Positions 8,633-16,730 of a DNA stretch of 64,000 bases are shown in pieces. The notes beneath the pieces were generated by a model, which saw only the letters and a program-made list of their open reading frames with translations, was not told where the DNA came from and ran no database searches. Source of the DNA: Paraburkholderia sacchari (GTDB lineage Bacteria; Pseudomonadota; Gammaproteobacteria; Burkholderiales; Burkholderiaceae). The stretch's first letter is position 1. Each line of letters opens with the position of its first letter. Both the position numbers and the translations under genes were made by a program. The stretch is from NCBI RefSeq assembly GCF_000785435.2, contig NZ_JTDB02000005.1, positions 364,955 through 428,954 on the forward strand, read 5' to 3'.

Positions 8633-9427
8633 ATGAAAAGAGGAATTTGGGCTGCGCTTGCTGTATTGCCGTTTGTTGCTGCATGTGGCGGAGGAAGTGA
8701 TGGGCCGTGCAAGCAGTTGACTAGCGCCGGGTGGGTTGCGTGCACACCTTCCACGACGCCGCCGAAGGTCGACACCTCAATTCCTGAGGGAATCTGGGGT
8801 GGCGGCACGAGCGATGGTCTGGCAGTTTCGACGCTTGTTCTCGAGACCGGTCAATATTTCATCGTACCCACTTCAACGAGCGGCATCGGACTAGTTGAAG
8901 GGATGATGAGCGGAAACAACGGCAATATCTCTGATCCAGCCGCAGTCATCTATCCCGCATCAAATGTGCCTGTCGCGGGCACGCTGTCGGGATCATTCAG
9001 CGCCAAAAAGACACTGACCGGCACGGTATCGGCGAACGCAGCGCTATCGTCGCCATTCCCCAGCGGCTCGATGAGCTCCACGTTCAACGGGAATTACAAT
9101 TCACTCTATGATTCGCCTGCCACGATCGCAGAAGCGGTAGGCAGCTGGACTGGCCAGACGTCTGGATCGACCGTGACGCTGACGGTGAAATCCGATGGCA
9201 CATTCAACGGTGCAAACAGCGGCTGCACATTCAGCGGCACAGTATCCCCGCGTTCGACCGGAAAGCATGTGCTTGATGGCAAGATTACTTTCAACAACGG
9301 TGCATGCGTATTGGGGGCCGGCGCATCGATGACCTTCGAAGCGGTCGTAAATGGAAATCAACTGGCGGCGGCGGGGGTTACGTCGCAGCGCGATCACGCG
9401 TTCGTCGTATTGGCCACGAAGAATTGA
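8633..9427 (+). CDS. putative outer-membrane lipoprotein, unknown function
   Basis: 264 residues. It has a clear lipoprotein signal MKRGIWAALAVLPFVAAC with the lipidated cysteine at residue 18, then a Gly/Ser linker. The rest is rich in Thr, Ser, Gly and short beta-strands, with two similar halves: GIWGGGTSDG... near residue 54 and GSWTGQTSGSTVTLTVKSDG near residue 168, which look like repeated beta-sandwich or calycin-like units. GGGGAAATCGGAA precedes the ATG. I do not recognise a named family. It is followed by a good terminator at 9450-9468. Confidence 0.75.
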   Translation: MKRGIWAALAVLPFVAACGGGSDGPCKQLTSAGWVACTPSTTPPKVDTSIPEGIWGGGTSDGLAVSTLVLETGQYFIVPTSTSGIGLVEGMMSGNNGNISDPAAVIYPASNVPVAGTLSGSFSAKKTLTGTVSANAALSSPFPSGSMSSTFNGNYNSLYDSPATIAEAVGSWTGQTSGSTVTLTVKSDGTFNGANSGCTFSGTVSPRSTGKHVLDGKITFNNGACVLGAGASMTFEAVVNGNQLAAAGVTSQRDHAFVVLATKN

Positions 9428-9449
9428 CAGGCCCTGCGCGTATTCGATG

Positions 9450-9468
9450 GCCCCGCTTCAAGCGGGGC
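9450..9468 (+). terminator. terminator after the lipoprotein gene
   Basis: GCCCCGCT (9450-9457) and AGCGGGGC (9461-9468) form a perfect 8-bp GC-rich stem with a TCA loop, followed by GATTTATTT. It lies about 20 bp after the lipoprotein stop codon. Confidence 0.8.
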
Positions 9469-9609
9469 GATTTATTTCGATCCACGCTGCAGAACGCCAT
9501 ACTCGTTTCTGCTGCGTCGCGCGGTCTTTATTCATTCCATTAGTTCCAGTCGTGCTTTGCAACGAGGTTCCTCGAGCCAATCCATAACGTAAGCGCAGAG
9601 ATCGTCCCA

Positions 9610-9786
9610 CTAGTCAAGGGTAAGCGCAAATCGCTTTTCTACGTGCCCGGCTTCATTGAGGTCGGCCCACGCAAGAGCATCGCCATCCAAAAATACAGCT
9701 GCAATATTGCTGATTTCGGCTGACGTGCAGGGCGGCTGATCGCGTAAAAGCATCGCGACCAGATCGATGTCTAGTTCGACTCTCAT
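9610..9786 (-). CDS. small hypothetical protein (58 aa)
   Basis: 58-residue acidic protein beginning MRVELDIDLVAMLLRDQPP. A strong ribosome site, GGAGGG, lies about 7 nt before the ATG, which is the main reason to call it; an upstream extension of the frame has no such site. No family is recognised. It sits just downstream of another small minus-strand gene (9842-10138) and may be co-transcribed with it. Confidence 0.6.
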   Translation of the reverse strand: MRVELDIDLVAMLLRDQPPCTSAEISNIAAVFLDGDALAWADLNEAGHVEKRFALTLD

Positions 9787-9841
9787 TTCTCGACCCTCCT
9801 GACAGCCCGTAACTGACAGTGCACCCATCATACTTCTCGCG

Positions 9842-10138
9842 TCACCCATTTCGCATGCGGCGCTTGCGCCGGCCATTCGTTTCATCTCTATTAAACCTGT
9901 TGGCCTGCCGTGGTGTTGGCGGGTCGTACAGACATGGCTCCGCATCGAGTTCACGCTCGAAAATCTCCCATATGCCGCCCGGCAGGTACGGCTTATTGTT
10001 TCCCTCTGTTAGCCTGCGTCGCACCTGGTTGGCCCGCAGGATCGTTGCGCGCAAACGATGGATCTCCCACAGCAGCTCTAGCACGAGAGGCGCCGGAAAC
10101 TCGTCCCATATCTCAGCGAGACGCCCGGCGAGAAGCAC
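9842..10138 (-). CDS. small hypothetical protein (98 aa)
   Basis: A plausible soluble protein: the N-terminal helix LAEIWDEFPAPLVLELLWEI, then LRATILRANQVRRRL and PGGIWEIFERELDAEPCLYD, and a basic tail. Codon use fits the genome better than the opposite strand does. The GTG at 10138 is uncertain, because the frame stays open upstream into the SRAP remnant and no good ribosome site is seen; the N-terminus may have been lost at that junction. Function unknown. Confidence 0.5.
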   Translation of the reverse strand: MLLAGRLAEIWDEFPAPLVLELLWEIHRLRATILRANQVRRRLTEGNNKPYLPGGIWEIFERELDAEPCLYDPPTPRQANRFNRDETNGRRKRRMRNG

Positions 10139-10303
10139 AGCTTCAGCGGCCCGTGGAAAAAGCAGCAGCTCTGCCTGATCACCATGCTCACGCTAAACGC
10201 CGACGAGCATCCGCTGATGAACCGCTTTCACGCACCGCGCAAAGAGAAGCGCGGCGTTGTTATCCTGCCGCGCGAAGCGTACAGCGCCTGGCTGAAAGCC
10301 TGA
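10103..10303 (+). pseudogene. C-terminal remnant of a SRAP (YedK/HMCES-type) protein
   Basis: Reading in frame to the TGA at 10301 gives FSGPWKKQQLCLITMLT, then LNADEHPLMNRFHAPRKEKR, then GVVILPREAYSAWLKA. This is the C-terminal end of SRAP (SOS response-associated peptidase) proteins, which cap abasic sites in DNA; the family shows a Leu/Met-Leu-Thr-x-Asn-Ala stretch, a conserved His and VVIL. The N-terminal catalytic cysteine and most of the protein are absent, so only a scar remains. The overlapping minus-strand small gene may have formed at this junction. Confidence 0.65.
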
Positions 10304-10606
10304 CCGAGCGCCCGGCTGGCCGATGAGTGCGCTCCGCAATTTCTTGCGGGCCCTTACCCAAAGGGGATCTTCGGCCCATGGTTTTGCCTAAATTGCGGAG
10401 CGGTTAAAACTTCAATTCTTTGATTTGTATCAATGTAATTCGAGAGTAACAGTCCGCGAAAATCGACGACTTCGTGTCCAAGGCTCGCTAAAGTGGCCCT
10501 GCCTGCCGCACGGTGCGGCGGGCAAGATGGACCGGCCACCATGATTCGGCCGCGATCATCAAAGCCCGTTTTTTAAAGCCTGATCGATGCCTTTAGGGAG
10601 AAAACC
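10304..10606. other. 303-bp intergenic region
   Basis: No gene is supported here. The last 100 bp before the exported Ala/Gly-rich protein are less GC-rich around 10410-10450 and probably hold its promoter. Nothing else stands out. Confidence 0.5.
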
Positions 10607-11146
10607 ATGAACACGATTCGTACGATGTTGCTCGGCGCTGCATTCACCGCTTTCGCTACCACGGCTGCTTTTGCGCAAACCAACCAGGTGGGCGCGCAAG
10701 GTTCGGCTGGTGTGGGCGCGAATGTCCAGACGCCTGCTCTTGGCGCAGGTGCGCAGGCAGGCGCAGGTGCCAACGCCGCAGGCACGGGAGCGGGTGCGGG
10801 CGGTCTCGTTGGCGGCGCGGTGAACGGCGCCGGCAAGGCGGTGGGCAGCGCAGGCGAAGCGGCTGGCAACGTGGCCAACGGCGCAACGAATACCGTGGGC
10901 GCAGCGGCCGATACGGCCGAAGGCACCGCGAAGTCGGCAACCCATTCGACGAAGCAGCACGCGAAGCACGTCGCCGCAAAGACGAAGCACCAGGCGAAGG
11001 AGGCCACGTCGAGCGCGGAAGACGCCGTGGGCGGCGCGAAGGCAAAGGCCGGTGAAACGCTCGACGGCGCGGCTGCGGCGCAAGGCGGCGCGTCGGTTGG
11101 CGTGAAGGGTTCAGCTCAGGGTTCGGGCCAGGGTTCTTCGATGTAA
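10607..11146 (+). CDS. exported Ala/Gly-rich low-complexity protein
   Basis: 179 residues. The signal peptide MNTIRTMLLGAAFTAFATTA ends in AFAQ. The mature part is almost entirely Ala, Gly, Lys, Thr and His: first GAGAQAGAGANAAGTGAGAG-like repeats, then a Lys/His-rich helical middle (STKQHAKHVAAKTKHQAKEA) that recalls stress-related or LEA-like proteins. AGGGAGAAAACC precedes the ATG. Likely periplasmic or surface; no catalytic domain. Confidence 0.75.
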   Translation: MNTIRTMLLGAAFTAFATTAAFAQTNQVGAQGSAGVGANVQTPALGAGAQAGAGANAAGTGAGAGGLVGGAVNGAGKAVGSAGEAAGNVANGATNTVGAAADTAEGTAKSATHSTKQHAKHVAAKTKHQAKEATSSAEDAVGGAKAKAGETLDGAAAAQGGASVGVKGSAQGSGQGSSM

Positions 11147-11159
11147 TTCGCGGCACGTC

Positions 11160-11210
11160 TGCCGGCGCGGCGCTCGAATTGCACGATTCGCACGAGCCGC
11201 CGCGCCGGCA
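11160..11210. terminator. long GC-rich stem-loop after the Ala/Gly-rich gene
   Basis: TGCCGGCGCGGCG-CTCG (11160-11176) pairs with CGAGC-CGCCGCGCCGGCA (11193-11210) with one bulge, and CGAAT/ATTCG can extend the stem inward. It starts about 14 bp after the stop codon. There is no T-run, but its position suggests a transcription end or mRNA-protecting structure. Confidence 0.6.
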
Positions 11211-11313
11211 TTGAGGCGATGGGCGGTTCTGCAAAAGCGGATACACCACGGTGTAACTTTTCAGGTAGCCAGGACGAACTAGAAGCGAGCACCCCACGCT
11301 TCCGAGGTTCATC

Positions 11314-12006
11314 GTGTTCGCCCGTCTTTTTGCCGCTTTCGCCTTGCTTGCCGCGATGCCTGTTGCCGCCTCGGCCAGACCTGTCGTGATCGAATTGTTC
11401 ACATCGGAAGGATGTTCTTCCTGCCCGCCCGCCGACGCCTATTTGTCCGATCTTTCGCGCGGCCGCCAGGACGTGCTCCCGCTGGCCTTTCACGTGACGT
11501 ACTGGGACGGCCTTGGCTGGAAAGACCCGTATTCGCTGGAAGTGGCCACGCAACGCCAGGCCGACTACAGTTCGCATTTCGGCGGCAGCTCCTATACGCC
11601 GGAGATGGTCGTGGACGGCCGCAAGAGCTTCGTTGGCTGGGACCGCGCCGCGGGCGAGAAGGCGATCCTCGCTGCGCAAGCGAGTGGCGCCAGCGCTGTG
11701 TCCGTCAATGGCACGCGCACGGGCAACACCCTGTCGATTGCTGTGGGAGCCGGATCCGGTCACGCAAAGATTCTTCTCGTCGGCTACGACCGCGAGCACG
11801 TCACGGCGATTGGACGCGGTGAAAACTCAGGCCGTGCGCTCAAGGAGTCGAACATCGTTCGCTCCATTGAGTCCATTGGCGAATGGAACGGCGCTTCGAT
11901 GACGCTCAATCATCGCGTGCCTTCTGGCGAGCTAGCGGCAGTACTCGTTCAAGCGCCCGATGGCAGCATCGTAGGCGCAACTCGAGTCGACTACGACGCG
12001 CGTTGA
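11314..12006 (+). CDS. DUF1223 family thioredoxin-like secreted protein
   Basis: 230 residues with a signal peptide (FARLFAAFALLAAMPVAASA) and the DUF1223 signature VVIELFTSEGCSSCPPADAY, whose cysteines at about 34 and 37 form a thioredoxin-like CxxC site. FHVTYWDGLGWKDPYS and YTPEMVVDGR are also typical. Likely a periplasmic redox protein; its partner is not known. The start is GTG at 11314, with GAGG about 7 nt before it. Monocistronic, followed by the IclR gene after 79 bp. Confidence 0.9.
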   Translation: MFARLFAAFALLAAMPVAASARPVVIELFTSEGCSSCPPADAYLSDLSRGRQDVLPLAFHVTYWDGLGWKDPYSLEVATQRQADYSSHFGGSSYTPEMVVDGRKSFVGWDRAAGEKAILAAQASGASAVSVNGTRTGNTLSIAVGAGSGHAKILLVGYDREHVTAIGRGENSGRALKESNIVRSIESIGEWNGASMTLNHRVPSGELAAVLVQAPDGSIVGATRVDYDAR

Positions 12007-12085
12007 GACGGCTTATGCAGCGCGGTCCGAATGGCGCACGACATCGCGTAAAATCGGCTTCGTTCTCATTCCCGCATTGACACTC

Positions 12086-12841
12086 ATGCCCGCGGAAAAG
12101 CCGCTCAAGAAGGAAGAAGGCGTTGCCGTCATCGACCGCGCGTGCGCGATCCTGTTCGCGTTTCGCCCCGACGACGGCGCGCTCACGCTCGCCGAACTCG
12201 CGGCGCGCACGGGCCTCTACAAGAGCACGCTGCTGCGTCTCGCGGGCGCGCTGATCCAGCACCGGCTGCTGCTGCGTCTCGAAGATGGCCGCTATCAGCT
12301 CGGGCCGGCCACCTTCGCGCTCGGCGCGCTTTATCAGCGCAGCCTGAATCTGGGGGACATCCTCGTGCCGCTGATGCGCGAACTCATGGAGGCGAGCGGG
12401 GAGAGCGTTTCGTTCTACGTGCGTGAGAATACGGTGCGCGTGTGCCTGCATCGCGTCGATTCGAAACACGTCGTGCGCCATCACGTGCGCGAAGGCGATG
12501 TGTTGCCGCTGGAGACGGGTTCGGGCGGCCGCGCACTGCTCGCGTTCAGCGGCGAGCCGGGCGAGATTTTCGAGCAGACGCGGCGGGACTTTTACTGCAT
12601 GTCGATTGGCGAGCGCGAGCGCGAAACCGCTGGCGTGTCGATGCCGGTGTTCGGCGTAAACGGCGCATTGCGCGGCGTGCTCACGTTAGCGGGGCCGAGT
12701 TCGCGCATCGACCGTGCGTTTATCGAAGCCCATCTCGACGCGCTGTTCGACTGCGCAGCGCGCGCTACCGATGCGCTGGGCGGTGACTCGCGCGCATTGC
12801 GCGCTGCACAGCGCGCACGCGCGGCGAATGCGGGCGCCTGA
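12086..12841 (+). CDS. IclR-family transcriptional regulator
   Basis: 251 residues. The N-terminal winged helix is AVIDRACAILFAFRPDDGAL, LTLAELAARTGLYKSTLLRL and LLLRLEDGRYQLGPA; the C-terminal IclR effector domain includes ETGSGGRALLAFSGEPG and PVFGVNGALRGVLTLAGPSS. An in-frame TTG at 12077 is possible; the ATG at 12086 is preferred. It converges on the citryl-CoA lyase / CoA-transferase / MFS operon and probably controls that operon through the palindromes at 16431-16459. Confidence 0.9.
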   Translation: MPAEKPLKKEEGVAVIDRACAILFAFRPDDGALTLAELAARTGLYKSTLLRLAGALIQHRLLLRLEDGRYQLGPATFALGALYQRSLNLGDILVPLMRELMEASGESVSFYVRENTVRVCLHRVDSKHVVRHHVREGDVLPLETGSGGRALLAFSGEPGEIFEQTRRDFYCMSIGERERETAGVSMPVFGVNGALRGVLTLAGPSSRIDRAFIEAHLDALFDCAARATDALGGDSRALRAAQRARAANAGA

Positions 12842-12868
12842 GCCCGGCGCGAGTTTTAGCAGCTATTT

Positions 12869-13723
12869 TCAGGCGCCGCCGGTTTCGAGGTGGCGCTCGC
12901 CAGGTCCCGCATACGCATAAGGAATCTGCCGCGGCATCGGGCCTTTGTTGCGCTCGCCGCGTCCGCGCTGCTCCCACGCATGCGCGAGGATGCCCACCGC
13001 GCGCGACAGGCAGAACACGCCGCGCGCGAGTTCGGGCGCGAAGCCCAGCTCCGCGTAGATCACAGCGGTTACGCCGTCGATGTTCATCGGCACCGGCTTG
13101 TCTTTGCGTTTTTTCAGCAGCGCTTCGATCCCGCGCGCGATGTGCGCATAGCGTCCGCCAATGTCGCCCGCCTGCACGCGCGCATCCACGAGTTCGAGCA
13201 GCCGTCCCGCGCGCGGATCGACAGGATGAAAGCGATGCCCGAAGCCAGGCAGATATTTTCCCTGTTCGGCGATGAACGCATCCACGCCCGCTTCGACCGC
13301 TTCGTCGAGCCCATGGCCCGCGTCGATGCGCGCGGCAATCGCCTCGTAAAGCTCGACCGCCTGCTGGCCCGCGCCGCCGTGCACGTCGTCGAGCGCGTTG
13401 AGCGCCGAGGCCATCGCGCCATTGAGCGGCAGCCCGCAGCTCGTCGCCATGCGCGAAATCGCAATCGAGGGCGCATGCGGACCATGGTCCACCGAAGCCA
13501 CGAGCGCGGCTTCGAGCAGCGACGCTTGCGCATCATTGGGCAACTCGCCGCGCAGCATCAGCCAGATCATTTGCGGGAAGCTCACGCGGCCGATGAGTTC
13601 CTGGATCGGGTAGCCGCGCACGGCAATCGAGCCCGGATGAATGTCGATGATCGCGGTGCGCCAGTAGTCGGCGCATAGCGTGGCGGCGTCGGGCTTGGCC
13701 GTCCCGTCGTTCGTCGTGGACAT
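12869..13723 (-). CDS. citryl-CoA lyase-type protein (citrate synthase superfamily)
   Basis: 284 residues, much shorter than true citrate synthase (about 430), which fits stand-alone citryl-CoA lyase-like proteins. The citrate-synthase fold is seen in IHPGSIAVRGYPIQELIGRV, DDVHGGAGQQAVELY, the active-site region KYLPGFGHRFHPVDPRAGRL, and MNIDGVTAVIYAELGF. The expected reaction is cleavage of a citryl- or citramalyl-type CoA ester to acetyl-CoA and a keto acid. It is last in an operon with a class III CoA-transferase (2-nt gap) that could make the CoA ester, and an MFS uptake protein. The substrate is an inference. Confidence 0.82.
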   Translation of the reverse strand: MSTTNDGTAKPDAATLCADYWRTAIIDIHPGSIAVRGYPIQELIGRVSFPQMIWLMLRGELPNDAQASLLEAALVASVDHGPHAPSIAISRMATSCGLPLNGAMASALNALDDVHGGAGQQAVELYEAIAARIDAGHGLDEAVEAGVDAFIAEQGKYLPGFGHRFHPVDPRAGRLLELVDARVQAGDIGGRYAHIARGIEALLKKRKDKPVPMNIDGVTAVIYAELGFAPELARGVFCLSRAVGILAHAWEQRGRGERNKGPMPRQIPYAYAGPGERHLETGGA

Positions 13724-13725
13724 GT

Positions 13726-14928
13726 TCAGATGACTCCTTGCGCATGCAGCGCGTCGATGCTCGCGGCGTCGTAGCCGAGCTGTGCGAGCGTTTCGCGCGT
13801 GTGTGCGCCCAGCGTGGGCGCGGGGGTGGCGGGCGCGGCGTCGCCGTCCGAGAGGCGCAGGCCCGCGCGCGTCACGCGCTGCGCCGCCTCGCCTTGTGCA
13901 GGTGAGAATTCGCGCACGAAGCGCCGCTCGGCCAGATGCGGATGCGCGAGAATCTGCGGCACCGAGAGCACGCGGCCCACCGGCACGCCGCGCGCGAGCA
14001 GACGCGTCTCCCAGTTCGCGGCGCTGTCGCCCGCGAGCGCGGCTTCGATTTCGGCCTTCAATTCGGCGCGATATTGCTTGCGTGCATGGCGCGCGGCGAA
14101 GCGTTCGTCGCGCGGCAGGTCGGGACGCCCGATCGTCTCGCACAGGCTCTCGAACTGGCGTGTCTCGTTCGCGGCGATGTTCAGCAGCCCGTCGCCGGTC
14201 TTGAACGTGCCCGAGGGCGCGGCGGTGAAATTCTCGTTGCCCATCGGCGTGGGCTCGACTCCCGCGTTCAGATAGTTCGACACGACCCAGCCCATTGTCG
14301 CAAGCGTGGCTTCGAGCATCGAAACGTCGAGACGCCGGCCGCGCCCGCTCGTGCGCGCATCGACGAGCGCCGCGCAAATGCCGAACGCCGCCGTCAATCC
14401 GCCCACCGTGTCCGAGACCGGATAACCCACGCGCAGCGGCGCGCTCGTCGAGTCGCCGGTCACGCTCATCACGCCCGCCATGCCCTGGATGATCTGATCG
14501 TAGGCGGGGCGGGGCGAAAGCTCGCCGCTGTCGCCAAAGCCGGAAATCGCACAGTACACGAGGCGCGGATTTGCTACGGATAACTGATCGTACCCAAGCT
14601 CCAGACGATCCATCACGCCGGGGCGGAAATTCTCGACCAGCACGTCGGCGTCTTTCACGAGTGCAAGCAGGATCTCCTTGCCGCGCGGGTCTTTCAGGTT
14701 CAGCGTGATCGAACGCTTGCCCGCGTTCACCGCCACGAACGAGGCACCCATATTGCGCGCGGCGGCATCCTTGTCGGCGCCGAGGCGCCGCGCGAGGTCG
14801 CCGCCTTCGGGATGCTCGACCTTGGTGACGTCGGCGCCCAGCAGCGCAAGTTGATAGGCGCAGAACGGACCTGCGAGCACGTTGGACAGATCGAGAACGC
14901 GCACTCCAGCCAAAGGCAACGTAGTCAC
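13726..14928 (-). CDS. CaiB/BaiF class III CoA-transferase
   Basis: 400 residues. Family III hallmarks are VRVLDLSNVLAGPFCAYQLA, LGADVTKVEHPEGGD, SITLNLKDPRGKE, VLVENFRPGVMDRLELGYD and, near residue 150, the AYDQIIQGMAGVMSVTG region with the catalytic aspartate typical of the family. It moves CoA between carboxylic acids. The start is GTG at 14928 with GGAAAC upstream. It sits 2 nt before the citryl-CoA lyase-like gene and 19 nt after the MFS gene, so the three are one transcription unit. It probably activates a hydroxy-di- or tricarboxylate for the lyase. Confidence 0.9.
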   Translation of the reverse strand: MTTLPLAGVRVLDLSNVLAGPFCAYQLALLGADVTKVEHPEGGDLARRLGADKDAAARNMGASFVAVNAGKRSITLNLKDPRGKEILLALVKDADVLVENFRPGVMDRLELGYDQLSVANPRLVYCAISGFGDSGELSPRPAYDQIIQGMAGVMSVTGDSTSAPLRVGYPVSDTVGGLTAAFGICAALVDARTSGRGRRLDVSMLEATLATMGWVVSNYLNAGVEPTPMGNENFTAAPSGTFKTGDGLLNIAANETRQFESLCETIGRPDLPRDERFAARHARKQYRAELKAEIEAALAGDSAANWETRLLARGVPVGRVLSVPQILAHPHLAERRFVREFSPAQGEAAQRVTRAGLRLSDGDAAPATPAPTLGAHTRETLAQLGYDAASIDALHAQGVI

Positions 14929-14947
14929 AGTGTTTCCAGCCTCTTGA

Positions 14948-16387
14948 TCAATGGGAAATATCGTCGAGCGCGCGATTGTTGGTGCGCGGGCCGAAGAAAC
15001 CGATTGCCGCCATGACCACCGCCATCGCGCCGGTGATGAGCGCGAACACGCCGGGGACGCCGAAGTGGCGCAGCGCGAACGCGATCATGAAGCCCGAAAA
15101 CATCGCCGAAAGCCGCGACATCGAGTAGACGAAGCCCACCGCAGTCGCCCGCATGCGGGTGGGAAACAGCTCGACCTGGTAGGCGTGATAGCCGACCGAG
15201 AGCAGCGTGCCGCCGAGCGTGATGAGGATGCCGAACAACATCAGCATGGCGGGCGCGGTCTGCATGGCGAACAGCGCGCCGCACACGGCGATGGCGAGCG
15301 CCGCAAGCACCACGAGCGTCTTGCGCTCGATGCGGTCGGCGAAAGTCATGCCGATGAGCGGGCCGAACGGATTCGAAGCGGCGATCACGAATGCATAGAG
15401 CAGGCTGTGCGTGACCGTGATCCCCTTGGAGACGAGCAGCGTGGGCACCCACGAGGCGAAGCCATAGAAACCGATCGCCTGGAACAGGTTGAAGACAAGC
15501 ATCGTGAGCGTGCGGCGGCGATACGGCGGCTGCCAGATCTCGGCGAATCGCGCTCGGGTTTGCGGCGCACTCGCGCTTGCATTCGCACGAGCGCAGTCGG
15601 GCAGCGGGCGGCCGTACTGCGCCTCGACTTTGGCTTCGAGCTTCGCGAGCACGCGCGCAGCTTCCTCGGTGCGTCCGCGCTGTGCGAGCCAGCGAACGCT
15701 CTCGGGCACGCGGCGGCGAATCGCCCAGGCGACGAGCGCACCGCACGCACCGAGCAGCACGACCCAGCGCCAGCCGTCGATGCCGAGCGGCGCGCGCGGC
15801 ACGAACCACCACGCGAGCAGCGCCACCGACGGCACTGCCGTGTACTGCACGAAATGGACGAAGGCGAACGCGCGGCCGCGCATGTGCATCGGCACGAGCT
15901 CGCTCACGTACGTATCGATGGTGACGAGTTCGACGCCCACGCCGATGCCGGCGATCAGACGCCATGCGTTGATGGCGGGCGCGCTGGTTTGCAGCGCCAT
16001 GATGAAGGTCGCGGCCGAGTACCAGAGCAACGACGCCGTGAACATCGTGCGGCGGCCGTAGCGATCGGCGAGACGGGTGAAGCAGAACGTGCCGATGAAC
16101 AGGCCCGCGAACGAGGCGGCCACGAATGCGCCGAGCCCGGAGAAGCCGAAGAACGAGGCCGTGGTGGTCGAGTAAAGGCCGCTCTTCACGAGACCGGGGC
16201 CCACGTAGGCGGTAAAGAACAGATCGTAGAACTCGAACCAGCCGCCCAGTGACAGCATCAACACGAGCGCCCAGATTGCGCGCGTGGCGGGCAGGCGGTC
16301 GATGCGTGCGTTGATTTGCGCGGCGCTGGCAGCAAGCGCGTGGGCGCTGGGCGGTTCGTGGACAGCGTCGAGCGGCAGGCTGGACAT
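14948..16387 (-). CDS. MFS metabolite:H+ symporter
   Basis: 479 residues, about twelve membrane helices. Sugar-porter-type signatures include LADRYGRRTMF after helix 2, RLIAGIGVGVELVTIDTYVS, and a second-half FADRIERKT; the start resembles the metabolite:H+ symporters for dicarboxylates and aromatic acids. It has a long central cytoplasmic loop (about 200-270). First gene of the operon with the CoA-transferase and lyase; it most likely imports their substrate. Its start at 16387 lies about 45 bp from the nearest edge of the putative IclR palindromes. Confidence 0.9.
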   Translation of the reverse strand: MSSLPLDAVHEPPSAHALAASAAQINARIDRLPATRAIWALVLMLSLGGWFEFYDLFFTAYVGPGLVKSGLYSTTTASFFGFSGLGAFVAASFAGLFIGTFCFTRLADRYGRRTMFTASLLWYSAATFIMALQTSAPAINAWRLIAGIGVGVELVTIDTYVSELVPMHMRGRAFAFVHFVQYTAVPSVALLAWWFVPRAPLGIDGWRWVVLLGACGALVAWAIRRRVPESVRWLAQRGRTEEAARVLAKLEAKVEAQYGRPLPDCARANASASAPQTRARFAEIWQPPYRRRTLTMLVFNLFQAIGFYGFASWVPTLLVSKGITVTHSLLYAFVIAASNPFGPLIGMTFADRIERKTLVVLAALAIAVCGALFAMQTAPAMLMLFGILITLGGTLLSVGYHAYQVELFPTRMRATAVGFVYSMSRLSAMFSGFMIAFALRHFGVPGVFALITGAMAVVMAAIGFFGPRTNNRALDDISH

Positions 16388-16730
16388 AGGGGGCGTCTCC
16401 TGAGCAGGGATAATGGCTTTTCGGCCTTGTCGTTCTATCTAACAGAACGACGTTCTATAAAATGTGAGCGGATGATAGCGCAGGCCACTTTGCGGACCGA
16501 CCCAGGGGTTTCACTGAGGAGAAGCGTGCGTTCGTGCGGTTTCGCGTGCGTCCGAATCGTGTTCGCCGGACTCGCCACAATTCACGGCTATTGCGCACAT
16601 TGCAGTCGCACAATTCGATGTCGAGCTATCGTCGTTTGTCCAACGTACGGAGTGGTTCCATGCGTGTCGAACGGGTTCCCGCGCGGCTCATTAATCTGAT
16701 TGATCCAAATTGCCGCGAGCCGGTGACGAA
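16388..16730. other. 343-bp divergent intergenic region
   Basis: No gene is supported. It contains the putative IclR operator cluster (16431-16459) close to the MFS start. The PqiB-side 200 bp show no clear promoter. Confidence 0.5.
16431..16459. promoter_or_regulatory. putative IclR operator cluster
   Basis: GTTCTAT occurs at 16432 and 16452; between them lies AGAAC, so the stretch reads GTTCT-(7 nt)-AGAAC and then AGAACG-A-CGTTCT, a 13-bp near-perfect palindrome at 16444-16456. It lies just upstream of the MFS start and would overlap that promoter. The nearby IclR gene is the obvious candidate regulator. Confidence 0.5.

Noticed and set aside
14951..16252. 433-codon open frame opposite the MFS gene
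   Set aside because: Composition (Arg, His, Glu, Ala only) is the shadow of GC-rich codons; the opposite frame is a clear MFS protein.
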